Part shown: piece after piece, positions 23,877 through 32,571 of the stretch
Numbering within the stretch: the first letter of the stretch is position 1
Layout: every line of letters starts with the position of its first letter
From: Nitriliruptoraceae bacterium
Lineage (GTDB): Bacteria > Actinomycetota > Nitriliruptoria > Nitriliruptorales > Nitriliruptoraceae
Assembly (NCBI GenBank): GCA_003558435.1
Contig: PWLR01000032.1
Coordinates: forward strand, 1 to 57,632
Direction of reading: 5' to 3'
DNA: 57,632 bases
Made by a program: the position numbers and the translations under genes
The notes under the pieces: generated by a model
The model's input: only the letters and a program-made list of their open reading frames with translations
Databases searched by the model: none
Told to the model about the DNA's origin: nothing

Positions 23877-26240
23877 ATGTCCGTAGAACCCTCGTCGCAA
23901 CCGTCCGCTGACGGTGTCTCCCTGGAGGAACCCTCCACGCGGAACGCCCGAGGGGGGACCATCTTGGTGGTCGACGACGACCCGGCCATCCGCGAGCTGG
24001 TGACGGCCGTGCTCGGCCATGACGATCATGAGGTGGTCGTGGCCGAGGACGGCCACCAGGCGCTGCAGCGCCTGGAGGACTCGCCGCCCGACCTGATCGT
24101 CTGCGACATCAACATGCCGGGGATGGACGGGTTCGCGTTCGTGGAACGGTTGCGCGATCGTCCCGACTACCGCTACGTCCCGGTGATCTTCCTCACCACC
24201 AGGCGCGGGATCGATGACGTGGTGCACGGGCTCGCGCTCGGTGCGGACGACTACCTGGCCAAGCCGTTCGCTCCCGAGGAACTGCTGGCACGTGTCCGGA
24301 GCAAGTTGGCACGCCCGCCCGTCCCGGCCGACCTGCTGCCGGTGGACCGTGAGTCGGGGTTGTTGTCCTCGGCCCGCTTCCGGGACGAACTCGACCGTGA
24401 ACACGGCCGCACGGCCAGGGGTGGCGGTGATGGGGTCCTCGCCGTGGTACGGCTCTCGGAGTTGGCCGGCGTGCGCGCGCGCCTGGGACCGCGGGTGGCA
24501 CGAGATCTGGTGCGCGAGGTGGGCCGTCGTCTGCTCGGGCGGGTCCGTCCCTTGGATCTGGTGGCGCGCCACGGAGACGACTCCCTGGTGATCCTGCTTC
24601 CCGAGACGCGTGCCGCCGACGCGCGGCGCCACCTGCAGGCGACGCTGGAACGGCTCAGTGCCGGCAGCTACGAGATCCGAGGAGAGGTCTTCCGCGTCAC
24701 CCCCTCGCTCGGTTTCGTGACGCTCGGCGAGGCCCCGACCGGCGCGGATGCGCTCGCACGGGCGGACACCGCCGCGACCCACGCCGTCGCCCAACTCGAT
24801 CTGGTGCCCCAGCGATGGACCGACGCGATGGACGCGGAGGCCGCCGGGCGGGCCGCGGCGCGCAAGGCGGCGCGAACACCCGAGCCGCTCGCGGGTCTCT
24901 ACACCCGTTTCAAGACCCCGATCCAGATCGCCCTCACCGTCGTGCTCGGGCTCGTCCTGCCGTTCCTGGTCTACTGGCAGCTCGACGAGGCCGGATTCGA
25001 CATCACCTCGGTGATGTACGTCGTGATCGTGGTCGGCCTCGTGGTGACGGGATTCCTGATCTGGCTCGAGGGGATGTACGCCCGGAACCCCGGAGAGCCC
25101 CCCGAGGAACCCGGGGAACCGGAGCCTCCTGCCACGGCGATCATCGCGGCCTACCTACCCAACGAGTCGACCACCATCCTGGACACCGTCGAGGCGTTCC
25201 GGCGGATCGACTACCCGGCGGGTCTGCAGATCATCGTCGCCTACAACACACCCGACCCGCTCCCGGTCGAACGCCAGCTGGCGGCCCTGGCGGAGCAGGA
25301 TCCCCGCGTCGTGCCGCTGAAGGTGGAGGACTCCACCTCCAAGGCGCAGAACGTCAACGCGGCGCTCGAGCAGGCCACCGGGGCGTTCGTGGGGATGTTC
25401 GACGCGGATCACCAGCCCGACCCCGATGCGTACCGACGGGCCTGGCGGTGGCTGTCCAACGGCTACGACGTGGTCCAGGGGCACTGCCTGGTGCGCAACG
25501 GTGAGGAGTCGCGCGCCGCCCGTCTCGTCGCCGTCGAGTTCGAGTCGATCTACGCCGTCAGTCACCCGGGGCGGATGCGGATGCACGACTTCGGCGTGTT
25601 CGGCGGGTCGAACGGGTTCTGGCGCACCGATCTGCTGCACACGATCCGCATGCGCGGGGGGATGCTGACCGAGGACATCGATTCGAGCTTGCGGGTCATC
25701 GAGGCCGGTGGGCGCATCCGCAACGACCCGAACCTGGTCAGCCGGGAACTGGCCACGACCACCTGGTCCCAGTTGTGGAACCAACGGATGCGGTGGGCGC
25801 AGGGCTGGTTCCAGGTCTCCCTGCGCCACCTCTGGCGTGGTGTGCGGTCCCCCAACCTGAGCTTGCGGCAGAAGCTCGGCGTCGTGCATCTGCTGGGATG
25901 GCGTGAGCTCTACCCGTGGCTGTCGCTCCAGGTGTTCCCCATCGGTGCCTACTGGATCTGGCGGGGTGACGAGTTCGAATGGCTCGTGCCGGTGTTCGTG
26001 CTCACCACCGTGTTCACGCTGTCGGTCGGCCCGTTCCAGACCTGGTTCGCCTACCGCCTCGGGCATCCCGAGATCCGGAGCAACCGACGGTGGTACTGGC
26101 TGTACCTGCTGGAGGCCTCGCTGTTCTACACGGAGTACAAGAACATCATCGCTCGGGTCGCGCAACTCAAAGAGGGCTTCCGCGAGCGTGCGTGGAAGGT
26201 CACCCCCCGTTCCGAGCCCTCCACGACCACAGAGGACTGA
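23877..26240 (+). CDS. Receiver-degenerate GGDEF-glycosyltransferase 2 fusion membrane protein
   Basis: A 787-residue protein in three parts. Residues 28-145 are a response-regulator receiver with Asp33-35, phosphoacceptor Asp77, Thr107 and Lys129. Residues about 155-315 follow a GGDEF-domain pattern, but the signature is RHGDDS (231-236), so diguanylate cyclase activity is unlikely. Two TMs (about 349-369, 378-397) lead to a family 2 glycosyltransferase domain with DAD at 509-511, TED at 598-600 and QRMRW at 636-640, and then about three more TMs. This is the catalytic set of processive cellulose/hyaluronan-type synthases. The polymer is unknown. The ATG at 23877 has a weak ribosome-binding site. 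It is followed after one base by the kinase gene. Confidence 0.9.
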   Translation: MSVEPSSQPSADGVSLEEPSTRNARGGTILVVDDDPAIRELVTAVLGHDDHEVVVAEDGHQALQRLEDSPPDLIVCDINMPGMDGFAFVERLRDRPDYRYVPVIFLTTRRGIDDVVHGLALGADDYLAKPFAPEELLARVRSKLARPPVPADLLPVDRESGLLSSARFRDELDREHGRTARGGGDGVLAVVRLSELAGVRARLGPRVARDLVREVGRRLLGRVRPLDLVARHGDDSLVILLPETRAADARRHLQATLERLSAGSYEIRGEVFRVTPSLGFVTLGEAPTGADALARADTAATHAVAQLDLVPQRWTDAMDAEAAGRAAARKAARTPEPLAGLYTRFKTPIQIALTVVLGLVLPFLVYWQLDEAGFDITSVMYVVIVVGLVVTGFLIWLEGMYARNPGEPPEEPGEPEPPATAIIAAYLPNESTTILDTVEAFRRIDYPAGLQIIVAYNTPDPLPVERQLAALAEQDPRVVPLKVEDSTSKAQNVNAALEQATGAFVGMFDADHQPDPDAYRRAWRWLSNGYDVVQGHCLVRNGEESRAARLVAVEFESIYAVSHPGRMRMHDFGVFGGSNGFWRTDLLHTIRMRGGMLTEDIDSSLRVIEAGGRIRNDPNLVSRELATTTWSQLWNQRMRWAQGWFQVSLRHLWRGVRSPNLSLRQKLGVVHLLGWRELYPWLSLQVFPIGAYWIWRGDEFEWLVPVFVLTTVFTLSVGPFQTWFAYRLGHPEIRSNRRWYWLYLLEASLFYTEYKNIIARVAQLKEGFRERAWKVTPRSEPSTTTED

Positions 26241-26241
26241 C

Positions 26242-28227
26242 GTGCGAGCACCAGCGATCCCAGCCGACGATCGTGCGCGCTCGGCGGCGGTCGGTCGCCT
26301 CGCTCTGCTCGATACCCCGAGCGAGGAGCGGTTCGACCGGATCACCCGCACCGTGGCGAGGTTGCTGGACGCGCCGATCGCGGTGCTCAACCTGGTCGAC
26401 GACCATCGGCAGTGGGCCAAGTCCGCGGTCGGCATGTCCCAAGGCACGGAGTTCGAGCACCGGGTCTCGTTCTGCGCGCACGTGGTCGCGGATGCGGGGC
26501 CGGTCCTGGTCTCCGACACGGCACGCGATGAGCGTTTCCGCGACAACCCGATGGCGCTCCAGGAACCGGGACTGCGGTGTTACTTCGGCGTGCCGGTGAA
26601 GGGGCCGGACGGTCACATCGTCGGTTCGCTGTGCATCGCCGGGCATGAACCCCGCGAGCTCAGCGACGATGAGTTCGCCGTGTTGAGCGACCTCGTCGGG
26701 TGGGTCGAGGCCGAACTCGAGCACGATCGGTTGATCGCCCTCACCGAGGAGGAGCGGCAGCTGCGCGAGCGGCTCCAGGCGATCACCTCCTCGGTGGGTG
26801 ACGCCGTCGTGGTGTTCGACGCTGCCGGGACGATCACCGACGTGAACGCGGCGGCGACCGCCCTCACCGGCTACGAGTCCGCAGAACTGATCGGGAACGA
26901 TCTCGGACGAAGCCTGCCGGAGGACTCCCGGCAGCGGCTCGAACACCTCTTGACGCGTGGGGCGCTCGACAAGCCCGTCTCCGAGGAGCTCGAGCTCGCG
27001 CGTCGGGACGGTGACACGGTCCCGATCGAGGTGACCGTGTCGAGCACCCTCGACGGGGACACCTACATCGTGGTGGCTCGTGACGTCAGCCAACGACGTC
27101 GTCACCAGCGGACCCTGGAGAAGCTGCGACGTCGTTACGAGGTCATCCTCGATGCTGCTGCGGAGGCGATCATCGGGATCACCTCCGACGGTTTCGTCGA
27201 CTACGCGAATCCGGCGGCGGGACGGTTGCTCGGCACGGACCCCGAAGGACTGCTCGGCCAGAACCTGCACGAGCGTCACCATCACCACCATGCCGACGGC
27301 ACGCCCTACCACTGGCACGAGTGTCCGACGGCGCGAACGGTCACCGAAGGGGTGGCACACGACGTTCTCGACGAGATCTATTCCCGCAGCGACGGCAGCA
27401 AGGTCGAGGTCGAGTACTCCTCGACGCCGCTGTTCGACGACGAACGCGTCACGGGCGCGGTTCTCGTGCTCCGTGACATCGGCGCGCGCCGCGAGGGGGA
27501 TCGCCTCAAGAGCCAGTTCGTCTCCACGGTCAGTCACGAGCTCCGGACGCCGTTGACCTCGCTGAGGGGCGCGTTGTCGCTGGTGCGCGGCGGGGTGGTC
27601 GGGGACATCCCTGCGGAGGCGTTGGAACTGCTCGACACCGCGCAGAGCAGTACCGATCGCCTCATCCGGTTGGTCAACGACCTCCTCGACCTCAGCCGCC
27701 TGGACGCGGGGGTGATCGAGTTGCACCCGACGGCGACGTCGCTGGCGACGGTGGTCGCGACGGCGGTCGCGGGGGTGCGCACCGCCGCGGGCGAGATCGG
27801 TGTGGAGATCGATGTCGAGGTGGCCGACGTGAGCGTGCATGCGGACGCGGATCGCCTGGTGCAGGCGCTGACCAACCTGCTGGGTAACGCGGTGCGGTTC
27901 TCGCCACCCGGCGGCACGGTGACCGTGAGCTCGGAACAGGATGCGGGCTGCGTCACCATCGAGGTTCGCGACATGGGACCCGGGGTCCCCGACGACGCAC
28001 GCGCACGGATCTTCGAGCGATTCGGGCAGGCCGACAGCTCGGATGCGCGGTCACGGACCGGTACCGGGCTCGGGCTCCCGATCGCCCGGGAGCTGGTCGA
28101 ACGCCACGGGGGACGACTCTGGGTCGGGGACGCGCCCGTCGGCAGCGTGTTCAACCTCGAGCTGCCCCTCAGCGCCGCGCCCGAGGACGCCTGGTCATCC
28201 GATGAGGTTGAGGAGGTGGGTCGATGA
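26242..28227 (+). CDS. GAF-PAS-PAS sensor histidine kinase
   Basis: A 661-residue kinase without TM segments, so cytosolic. A GAF domain spans about 10-160 (DTPSEERFDRITRTVARLLD onwards). PAS 1 spans about 175-290 and PAS 2 about 293-415, the latter with the His-rich stretch HERHHHHHADGTPYHWHEC. The HisKA domain has phosphoacceptor His432 in VSHELRTPLTS. The HATPase has the N box NLLGNAVRFSPPGG, G1 DMGPGVPD, F box IFERFGQ and G2 GTGLGLPIARELV. The GTG at 26242 is one base after the glycosyltransferase stop, and the stop overlaps the next gene as ATGA. The signal may be redox, light, a metal or a small ligand; the sequence does not say. Confidence 0.92.
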   Translation: MRAPAIPADDRARSAAVGRLALLDTPSEERFDRITRTVARLLDAPIAVLNLVDDHRQWAKSAVGMSQGTEFEHRVSFCAHVVADAGPVLVSDTARDERFRDNPMALQEPGLRCYFGVPVKGPDGHIVGSLCIAGHEPRELSDDEFAVLSDLVGWVEAELEHDRLIALTEEERQLRERLQAITSSVGDAVVVFDAAGTITDVNAAATALTGYESAELIGNDLGRSLPEDSRQRLEHLLTRGALDKPVSEELELARRDGDTVPIEVTVSSTLDGDTYIVVARDVSQRRRHQRTLEKLRRRYEVILDAAAEAIIGITSDGFVDYANPAAGRLLGTDPEGLLGQNLHERHHHHHADGTPYHWHECPTARTVTEGVAHDVLDEIYSRSDGSKVEVEYSSTPLFDDERVTGAVLVLRDIGARREGDRLKSQFVSTVSHELRTPLTSLRGALSLVRGGVVGDIPAEALELLDTAQSSTDRLIRLVNDLLDLSRLDAGVIELHPTATSLATVVATAVAGVRTAAGEIGVEIDVEVADVSVHADADRLVQALTNLLGNAVRFSPPGGTVTVSSEQDAGCVTIEVRDMGPGVPDDARARIFERFGQADSSDARSRTGTGLGLPIARELVERHGGRLWVGDAPVGSVFNLELPLSAAPEDAWSSDEVEEVGR

Positions 28228-28637
28228 CCCGACACCTGCTGCTCGTCGACGACGACGAAGCCATCCGCTCCGTTGCGGGTCTCGGGCTCGAACGGGTCGG
28301 CGGATACTCGGTGGATCGTGCCGCAAGCGGGGTGGATGCGCTGCGCATGCTCCGCGAGCGGATCCCGGATGCGATCCTGCTCGACGTGATGATGCCGGGT
28401 GTCGACGGCCCCACGACGCTCGGCCGGATACGCCAGGTCGAGGGGTGCGGGCATGTCCCGGTCATCTTCCTCACGGCCAAGCTGCAACCGGCCGAGGTGG
28501 CCTGGCTCGAGACGTTCGATGTCGTCGGGGTGCTCGGGAAACCGTTCGACCCCATGACGCTCGCCGAGGAGGTCGCGAACATGCTCGGCTGGGAACCTCC
28601 GCGCGGCCCCGGAGCTCAGCGGGAGCCGTCGAGGTGA
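28224..28637 (+). CDS. Single-domain response regulator
   Basis: A 137-residue protein that is almost only a receiver domain: VDDDEA (Asp9-11), phosphoacceptor Asp54 in LLDVMMPGVDG, Thr84 in IFLTAK and Lys106 in GKPFDP. It has no output domain, only a short tail of about 20 residues, so it should act as a phosphotransfer intermediate (Spo0F-like) or a protein-protein switch. ATGA overlap with the kinase and GTGA overlap with the Hpt gene indicate tightly coupled translation. Confidence 0.92.
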   Translation: MTRHLLLVDDDEAIRSVAGLGLERVGGYSVDRAASGVDALRMLRERIPDAILLDVMMPGVDGPTTLGRIRQVEGCGHVPVIFLTAKLQPAEVAWLETFDVVGVLGKPFDPMTLAEEVANMLGWEPPRGPGAQREPSR

Positions 28638-29014
28638 GCGACGACTCGCTGGAGGCGCTGATCGCCGGCATGTGGCAACGGCTCGCCCCCGAGCAGCGGG
28701 CGAACGCCCAGCGCCTCTGCGTGGCCCTGGCCGAGGTGCGAACGCAGCTAGGAGCCGGAGAGGATCCGCGGGCATGGGCCGAGGTGCGTGAGCTCGCCCA
28801 CCGACTCGCGGGGTCACTCGGATCACTCGGGCAACATGCCGCGGGCCGCGAAGCCGTGGCGATGGAGGATCTCACCAGTGGCGTGGAGCAGCCCGACGAC
28901 GAACTCCTGCTGCGGGTGACCGCGCACGCCTCGGCGCTGCTGGATCGCCTCGCTCGCGGTGCACCCGAGGAGCCGCCCTCGGATGGGGACGCACCGCCGC
29001 CAGCCCGCTGGTGA
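28634..29014 (+). CDS. Histidine phosphotransfer (Hpt) protein
   Basis: A 126-residue helical protein with ELAHRLAGSLGSLG, the Hpt signature, placing the phosphorylatable His at residue 56. The rest is the expected helical bundle plus a Pro-rich tail. Hpt proteins shuttle phosphate between receiver aspartates. Here two receivers are encoded in the same operon (the single-domain regulator and the N-terminus of the glycosyltransferase), so a relay to the synthase is the obvious model. GTG at 28634 overlaps the regulator stop as GTGA. Confidence 0.82.
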   Translation: MSDDSLEALIAGMWQRLAPEQRANAQRLCVALAEVRTQLGAGEDPRAWAEVRELAHRLAGSLGSLGQHAAGREAVAMEDLTSGVEQPDDELLLRVTAHASALLDRLARGAPEEPPSDGDAPPPARW

Positions 29015-29038
29015 TCCGATCGGTGAACCGGTCCCCCT

Positions 29039-29053
29039 GGCGCTTGCAGCGCC
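29039..29053. terminator. Short hairpin between convergent Hpt and ferrochelatase genes
   Basis: GGCGCT and AGCGCC form a 6-bp stem with a TGC loop between the two converging genes. It has no U tract. It is a weak candidate terminator for the phosphorelay operon, from position mainly. Confidence 0.3.
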
Positions 29054-29086
29054 CCGCCTCGGTCGCGCCGGCGAGCGGCGCGGTGG

Positions 29087-30172
29087 TCACGATCCGCTCG
29101 GCCGGGTGCGTGCCGGGGCGGCGGCGACCACGTCGCGCAGCTCCTGGCCCGGGGTGAAGCAGCAGTCGGTCGGACAGGCGTCGTGGTTGGGGCCGCGGGT
29201 GCCGAGCGCACGGGCGGGTGCGTCCTCGGACCGTTCCAGCACCAGCTCGCGGATCATCTGGACGAACCGGGGATCGGTCCCGACCGTGCCCGCCCGGGCG
29301 AAGGGCAGGCCGATGCGCTCGCAGGTGTCCTTGGCCTCGACGTCGAGGTCGTAGATGACCTCCATGTGGTCGGAGATGAACCCGATCGGGACGTTGACCA
29401 CCCCCGGGACCCCCTGCTCCTTCAGCGCTTCGAGGTGGTCGTTGACGTCGGGCTCCAGCCACGGGACGAACTCGGGGCCGGAGCGCGAGTTGAACACCAG
29501 TTGCCACGGGCGCTCGGTGTCGCCGGGAACGGGCGCGCGCCCCGCCAGCAGCTCCATCACGATGCGACACGCCTCGTAGTGCTGCGCCTCGTAGTCGCAG
29601 TGGCGCGCCATGGTCCGTGGGATCGAGTGGGTCGTGAACACGATGTGGGCACCGTCACGGGTGTCCGCGGGCAGTTGTTCGAGGGCCGCCTCGATCAGGT
29701 CGACCTGCGGTTCGATGAACCCCGGGTGGTTGTAGTAGACGCGCAACTTGTCGAGCTCGGGGGCGTTGTCGACCTGGGCCCGGGCCTCGGCCAGGTTCTC
29801 GCGGTACTGCCGGCAGCCGGAGTAGGAGGAGTACGCGGAGGTCACGAAACAGATCGCCCGTTCCACCCCGTCGTCGCGCATCTGTGTGAGCGTGTCGGGC
29901 AGCATCGGAGCCCAGTTGCGGTTGCCGAAGTAGACGGGGAGCGCGGGCCCCTCCGCTTCGAGCAGCTTCTCGAGTTCCGCCTTCAGCGCCCGGTTCTGAT
30001 CGTTGATCGGTGAGCGACCGTCGAACTCGAAGTAGTGCTGGCTCACCTCCTCCAGACGCTCCCGGGGGACATCACGGCCCCGGGTCACGTTCTCCATGAA
30101 CGGGATGACCTCGTCGGGGGCTTCCGGGCCGCCGAAGGACACCAACAGGATCGCGTCGTACTGGTTCGCCAC
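29087..30172 (-). CDS. Ferrochelatase
   Basis: A 361-residue enzyme that inserts Fe2+ into a porphyrin; in Actinobacteria the substrate is coproporphyrin III and the gene is often called cpfC or hemH. Family motifs are ILLVSFGGPEAPDEVIPF, VYFGNRNWAP, TSAYSSYSGCRQYREN, IVFTTHSIP (catalytic His) and GFISDHMEVIYDLD (catalytic Glu). A Cys in SSYSGCRQY and three Cys in ACPTDCCF near the C-terminus fit the [2Fe-2S] cluster of actinobacterial ferrochelatases. GTG at 30172 with GAGGAG upstream. No other heme gene is nearby. Confidence 0.93.
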   Translation of the reverse strand: MANQYDAILLVSFGGPEAPDEVIPFMENVTRGRDVPRERLEEVSQHYFEFDGRSPINDQNRALKAELEKLLEAEGPALPVYFGNRNWAPMLPDTLTQMRDDGVERAICFVTSAYSSYSGCRQYRENLAEARAQVDNAPELDKLRVYYNHPGFIEPQVDLIEAALEQLPADTRDGAHIVFTTHSIPRTMARHCDYEAQHYEACRIVMELLAGRAPVPGDTERPWQLVFNSRSGPEFVPWLEPDVNDHLEALKEQGVPGVVNVPIGFISDHMEVIYDLDVEAKDTCERIGLPFARAGTVGTDPRFVQMIRELVLERSEDAPARALGTRGPNHDACPTDCCFTPGQELRDVVAAAPARTRPSGS

Positions 30173-30341
30173 GTATCGGCTCCTCGTCGTTCGCATCGCG
30201 GTGATCGCTCGCAACTCATCCGACGCCGCGACCTCGGACGGTTGGGTCGAGGCCCGGCGTCATCGGGTCACGAGCCTACGCTCACGCCGCCCACCGGGGG
30301 ACCCAACGTGGCCGAACGTGTCGCTCCTCGCCCGAGCTTGC

Positions 30342-31274
30342 TCAGCCGATGGGTTCCTCGTTGACCAGCGGCCGCACGGCACGGGTCCCGCGCTGTGCGA
30401 GCCAGATGCCGGTCACGATGAGACCGCCGCCGATCGCGGCCGCGAGTCCCAACCGTTCGTCGAGCACGAGCGCGCCGGCGATGATCGCCACCAGCGGGAT
30501 CAGGTAGGTCGTCATCGTCGCGTTGGTCGCGCCGACGCGTTCGATCAGCATGTAGAACAGCAGGAACGCGAACCCGGTCCCGAGCGCGCCGAGCAACCCG
30601 ACGGCGATCAACGTGGTGGAGGTCAGCTCGGAGAGCACCGGACGGACCGGGTCGAACAGCAGCGCCACGGGGATGGTGACCACCGCAGCGCTCAACACCT
30701 GGCCCGTGGCCAGCACCAGTGGGGGGAGGTTGCCCGAGACGTAGGTCTTGGCATACACGGCCCCACTGGCGTAGAGGATGGTCGCGGCGACCACCACCAG
30801 CACGGCCACGACCCGGCCGGGCTGCTCGAGGTCGTCGGCGACGATCGCCCCGACCCCCGCGAGCGCCAGCAACAACCCGATCAGCCGCTTCCGGGTGATG
30901 CGTTCGAGACCGACCAGGGCCGAGACCAGCAACGTCGAGGTGGGAACGATCGCCATGAGCAGGGCGGTCAGCCCGGATGGCAGGGACTGTTGGGCCCACG
31001 CCAACGCCGTCCACGGCACGGCGTTGTTGATCACGCCCAGGACCAGCAGGTGGCCCCACATCCGCGGCACGGTGGGCAGGCGTCGACCGCGTAGGTGCAA
31101 CAGCACGACCAGTACGGAGCCGCCGACGCCGGTGCGGCCCGCCACGATCCACACCGGACCGAGCTCGCGCAGGGCCAGCTCGACGAACAGGAACGATAGG
31201 CCCCACATGCTGCTCAAAGCGAGCAGCAACAGGGTCTCGATCGGCCCGAAGCCGCGAGGTGACGAGGGGATCAA
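30342..31274 (-). CDS. EamA/DMT family transporter
   Basis: A 310-residue membrane protein with ten hydrophobic segments arranged as two repeats of five TMs, typical of the drug/metabolite transporter superfamily. Landmarks are SSMWGLSFLFVELAL in TM1 and the second-repeat opening LYASGAVYAKTYVSG. The substrate is unknown. The TTG start at 31274 is the only one upstream of TM1 and lies after a GAGGT sequence. It shares the strand with the ferrochelatase and pantothenate kinase genes but is separated from both by more than 100 bases. Confidence 0.85.
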   Translation of the reverse strand: MIPSSPRGFGPIETLLLLALSSMWGLSFLFVELALRELGPVWIVAGRTGVGGSVLVVLLHLRGRRLPTVPRMWGHLLVLGVINNAVPWTALAWAQQSLPSGLTALLMAIVPTSTLLVSALVGLERITRKRLIGLLLALAGVGAIVADDLEQPGRVVAVLVVVAATILYASGAVYAKTYVSGNLPPLVLATGQVLSAAVVTIPVALLFDPVRPVLSELTSTTLIAVGLLGALGTGFAFLLFYMLIERVGATNATMTTYLIPLVAIIAGALVLDERLGLAAAIGGGLIVTGIWLAQRGTRAVRPLVNEEPIG

Positions 31275-31381
31275 GCGGACCTCGGTGGCGAGCGCGTGTC
31301 AGCGGCCGACGCGGGTCGCGCCGACCCCGCAACCTAGCGAGCTTGCGTTGCGAGGCCGGCATCCTGTCCGCAGGTACGAGC

Positions 31382-32323
31382 TCACAGCTTGCGCAGCAGG
31401 ACCTGCTCGACCGCGTGTCCTGGTCCCTTGCGGAGGATCAGGTCGGCCCGTGATCGGGTCGGTAGCACGTTCTCCGCCAGGTTCCGCCCGTTGATGCGGT
31501 GCCAGATGTCGCGAGCAACGCGATCGGCTTCGTCGTCGTCCAGCTCCGCGTAGCGGGTGAAGTAGGAACGGGGGTCCCGGAAAGCGGTGTCGCGAAGCTG
31601 CCGGAAACGCTCCACGTACCAGCGCAGGACATCATGCTCGTCCGCATCGACATAGATGGAGAAGTCGAAGTAGTCGGACACGAACACGCTGCGGTCGTCG
31701 GGCCCGGTCTGCAGCACGTTCAGGCCTTCGACGATGAGCACGTCGGGCTGCCGGACGGTGATGTAGTCACCCGGGACGATGTCGTAGGTCAGGTGCGAAT
31801 AGACGGGGGCGCGGGTCTCGGGGGCACCGGCCTTGACCTGGCCGACGAAGCGCACCAGCGCGCCGGTGTCGTAGGACTCCGGGAACCCCTTGCGCTCCAT
31901 CAACCCTCGCCGCTCGAGTTCGGCGTTGGGGTGGAGGAACCCGTCGGTGGTGACGAGCGCGACCTCCGGATGGTTCGGCCAACGCGACAGCAACGCCTGC
32001 AGGATGCGCGAGGTGGTCGACTTGCCGACGGCGACCGACCCGGCGATCCCGATCACGAACGGGACCTTGGCAGCGAGCGTGCCCAGGAACGTGTCGGTGG
32101 CCCGGTGAAGATCCTGTGTGGCTCCGACGTAGAGGTTGAGCAGCCGCGACATCGGGAGGTAGACCTCGGCGACCTCGGTCAGGGAGATCTCGTCGTTGAT
32201 GCCGCGCAGGGCGTCGAGATCCTCCTCGGTCAGGGTCAACGGGGTGGCGGAGCGCAGCTGCGCCCAATCGCCACGTGGCAGCAGCACCCACGGGATCGCA
32301 TCCGAATGCTGTGCAACCACCAC
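31382..32323 (-). CDS. coaA: Type I pantothenate kinase
   Basis: A 313-residue kinase for the first step of coenzyme A synthesis. Walker A is [12 protein letters not shown], followed by [19 protein letters not shown] and [17 protein letters not shown], then [13 protein letters not shown] and [12 protein letters not shown]. These are characteristic of bacterial CoaA, and the length is normal. The start is one of two adjacent GTG codons (32323 or 32320) after AAGGGAACG; the longer frame is implausible. It is divergent from the PgpH-type gene. Confidence 0.95.
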   Translation of the reverse strand: MVVAQHSDAIPWVLLPRGDWAQLRSATPLTLTEEDLDALRGINDEISLTEVAEVYLPMSRLLNLYVGATQDLHRATDTFLGTLAAKVPFVIGIAGSVAVGKSTTSRILQALLSRWPNHPEVALVTTDGFLHPNAELERRGLMERKGFPESYDTGALVRFVGQVKAGAPETRAPVYSHLTYDIVPGDYITVRQPDVLIVEGLNVLQTGPDDRSVFVSDYFDFSIYVDADEHDVLRWYVERFRQLRDTAFRDPRSYFTRYAELDDDEADRVARDIWHRINGRNLAENVLPTRSRADLILRKGPGHAVEQVLLRKL

Positions 32324-32472
32324 GTCGGTCGTTCCCTTCCCTGGACGGCCGGGGCATCCTAACGGGCGGCACCGGGGGGGCCGTTGCGCGCGTCCGGCGG
32401 ACGCCGGTGGGCGGGCGGACGCGCGGATCGCCCGTCGATGCGCGACACTGTCGTCCACGCCCCTCGCGTGAT

Positions 32473-32496
32473 CCGGCGATCATGCGTCATCGCCGG
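32473..32496. promoter_or_regulatory. Inverted repeat upstream of the HD phosphohydrolase gene
   Basis: CCGGCGAT and ATCGCCGG form perfect 8-bp arms around an 8-base loop in the 248-bp region between divergent coaA and the PgpH-type gene. It may be an operator or a leader hairpin. Apart from it I see nothing recognisable in this stretch. Confidence 0.35.
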
Positions 32497-32571
32497 GCCT
32501 CCGTCCTCGCCTGTCCTTCGCAGCCGTCCCGCCCGTGCTCCTTCCGCCCCGATCCGAGGTCGTCAGCGATC

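Noticed and set aside
24340-24820. An active diguanylate cyclase in the synthase fusion
   Set aside because: The signature RHGDDS lacks the residues needed for catalysis.
31382-32458. Pantothenate kinase starting at the upstream codon at 32458
   Set aside because: The extra 45 residues are Arg/Pro/Gly-rich with no resemblance to CoaA; the tandem GTGs at 32323 and 32320 fit the normal length.
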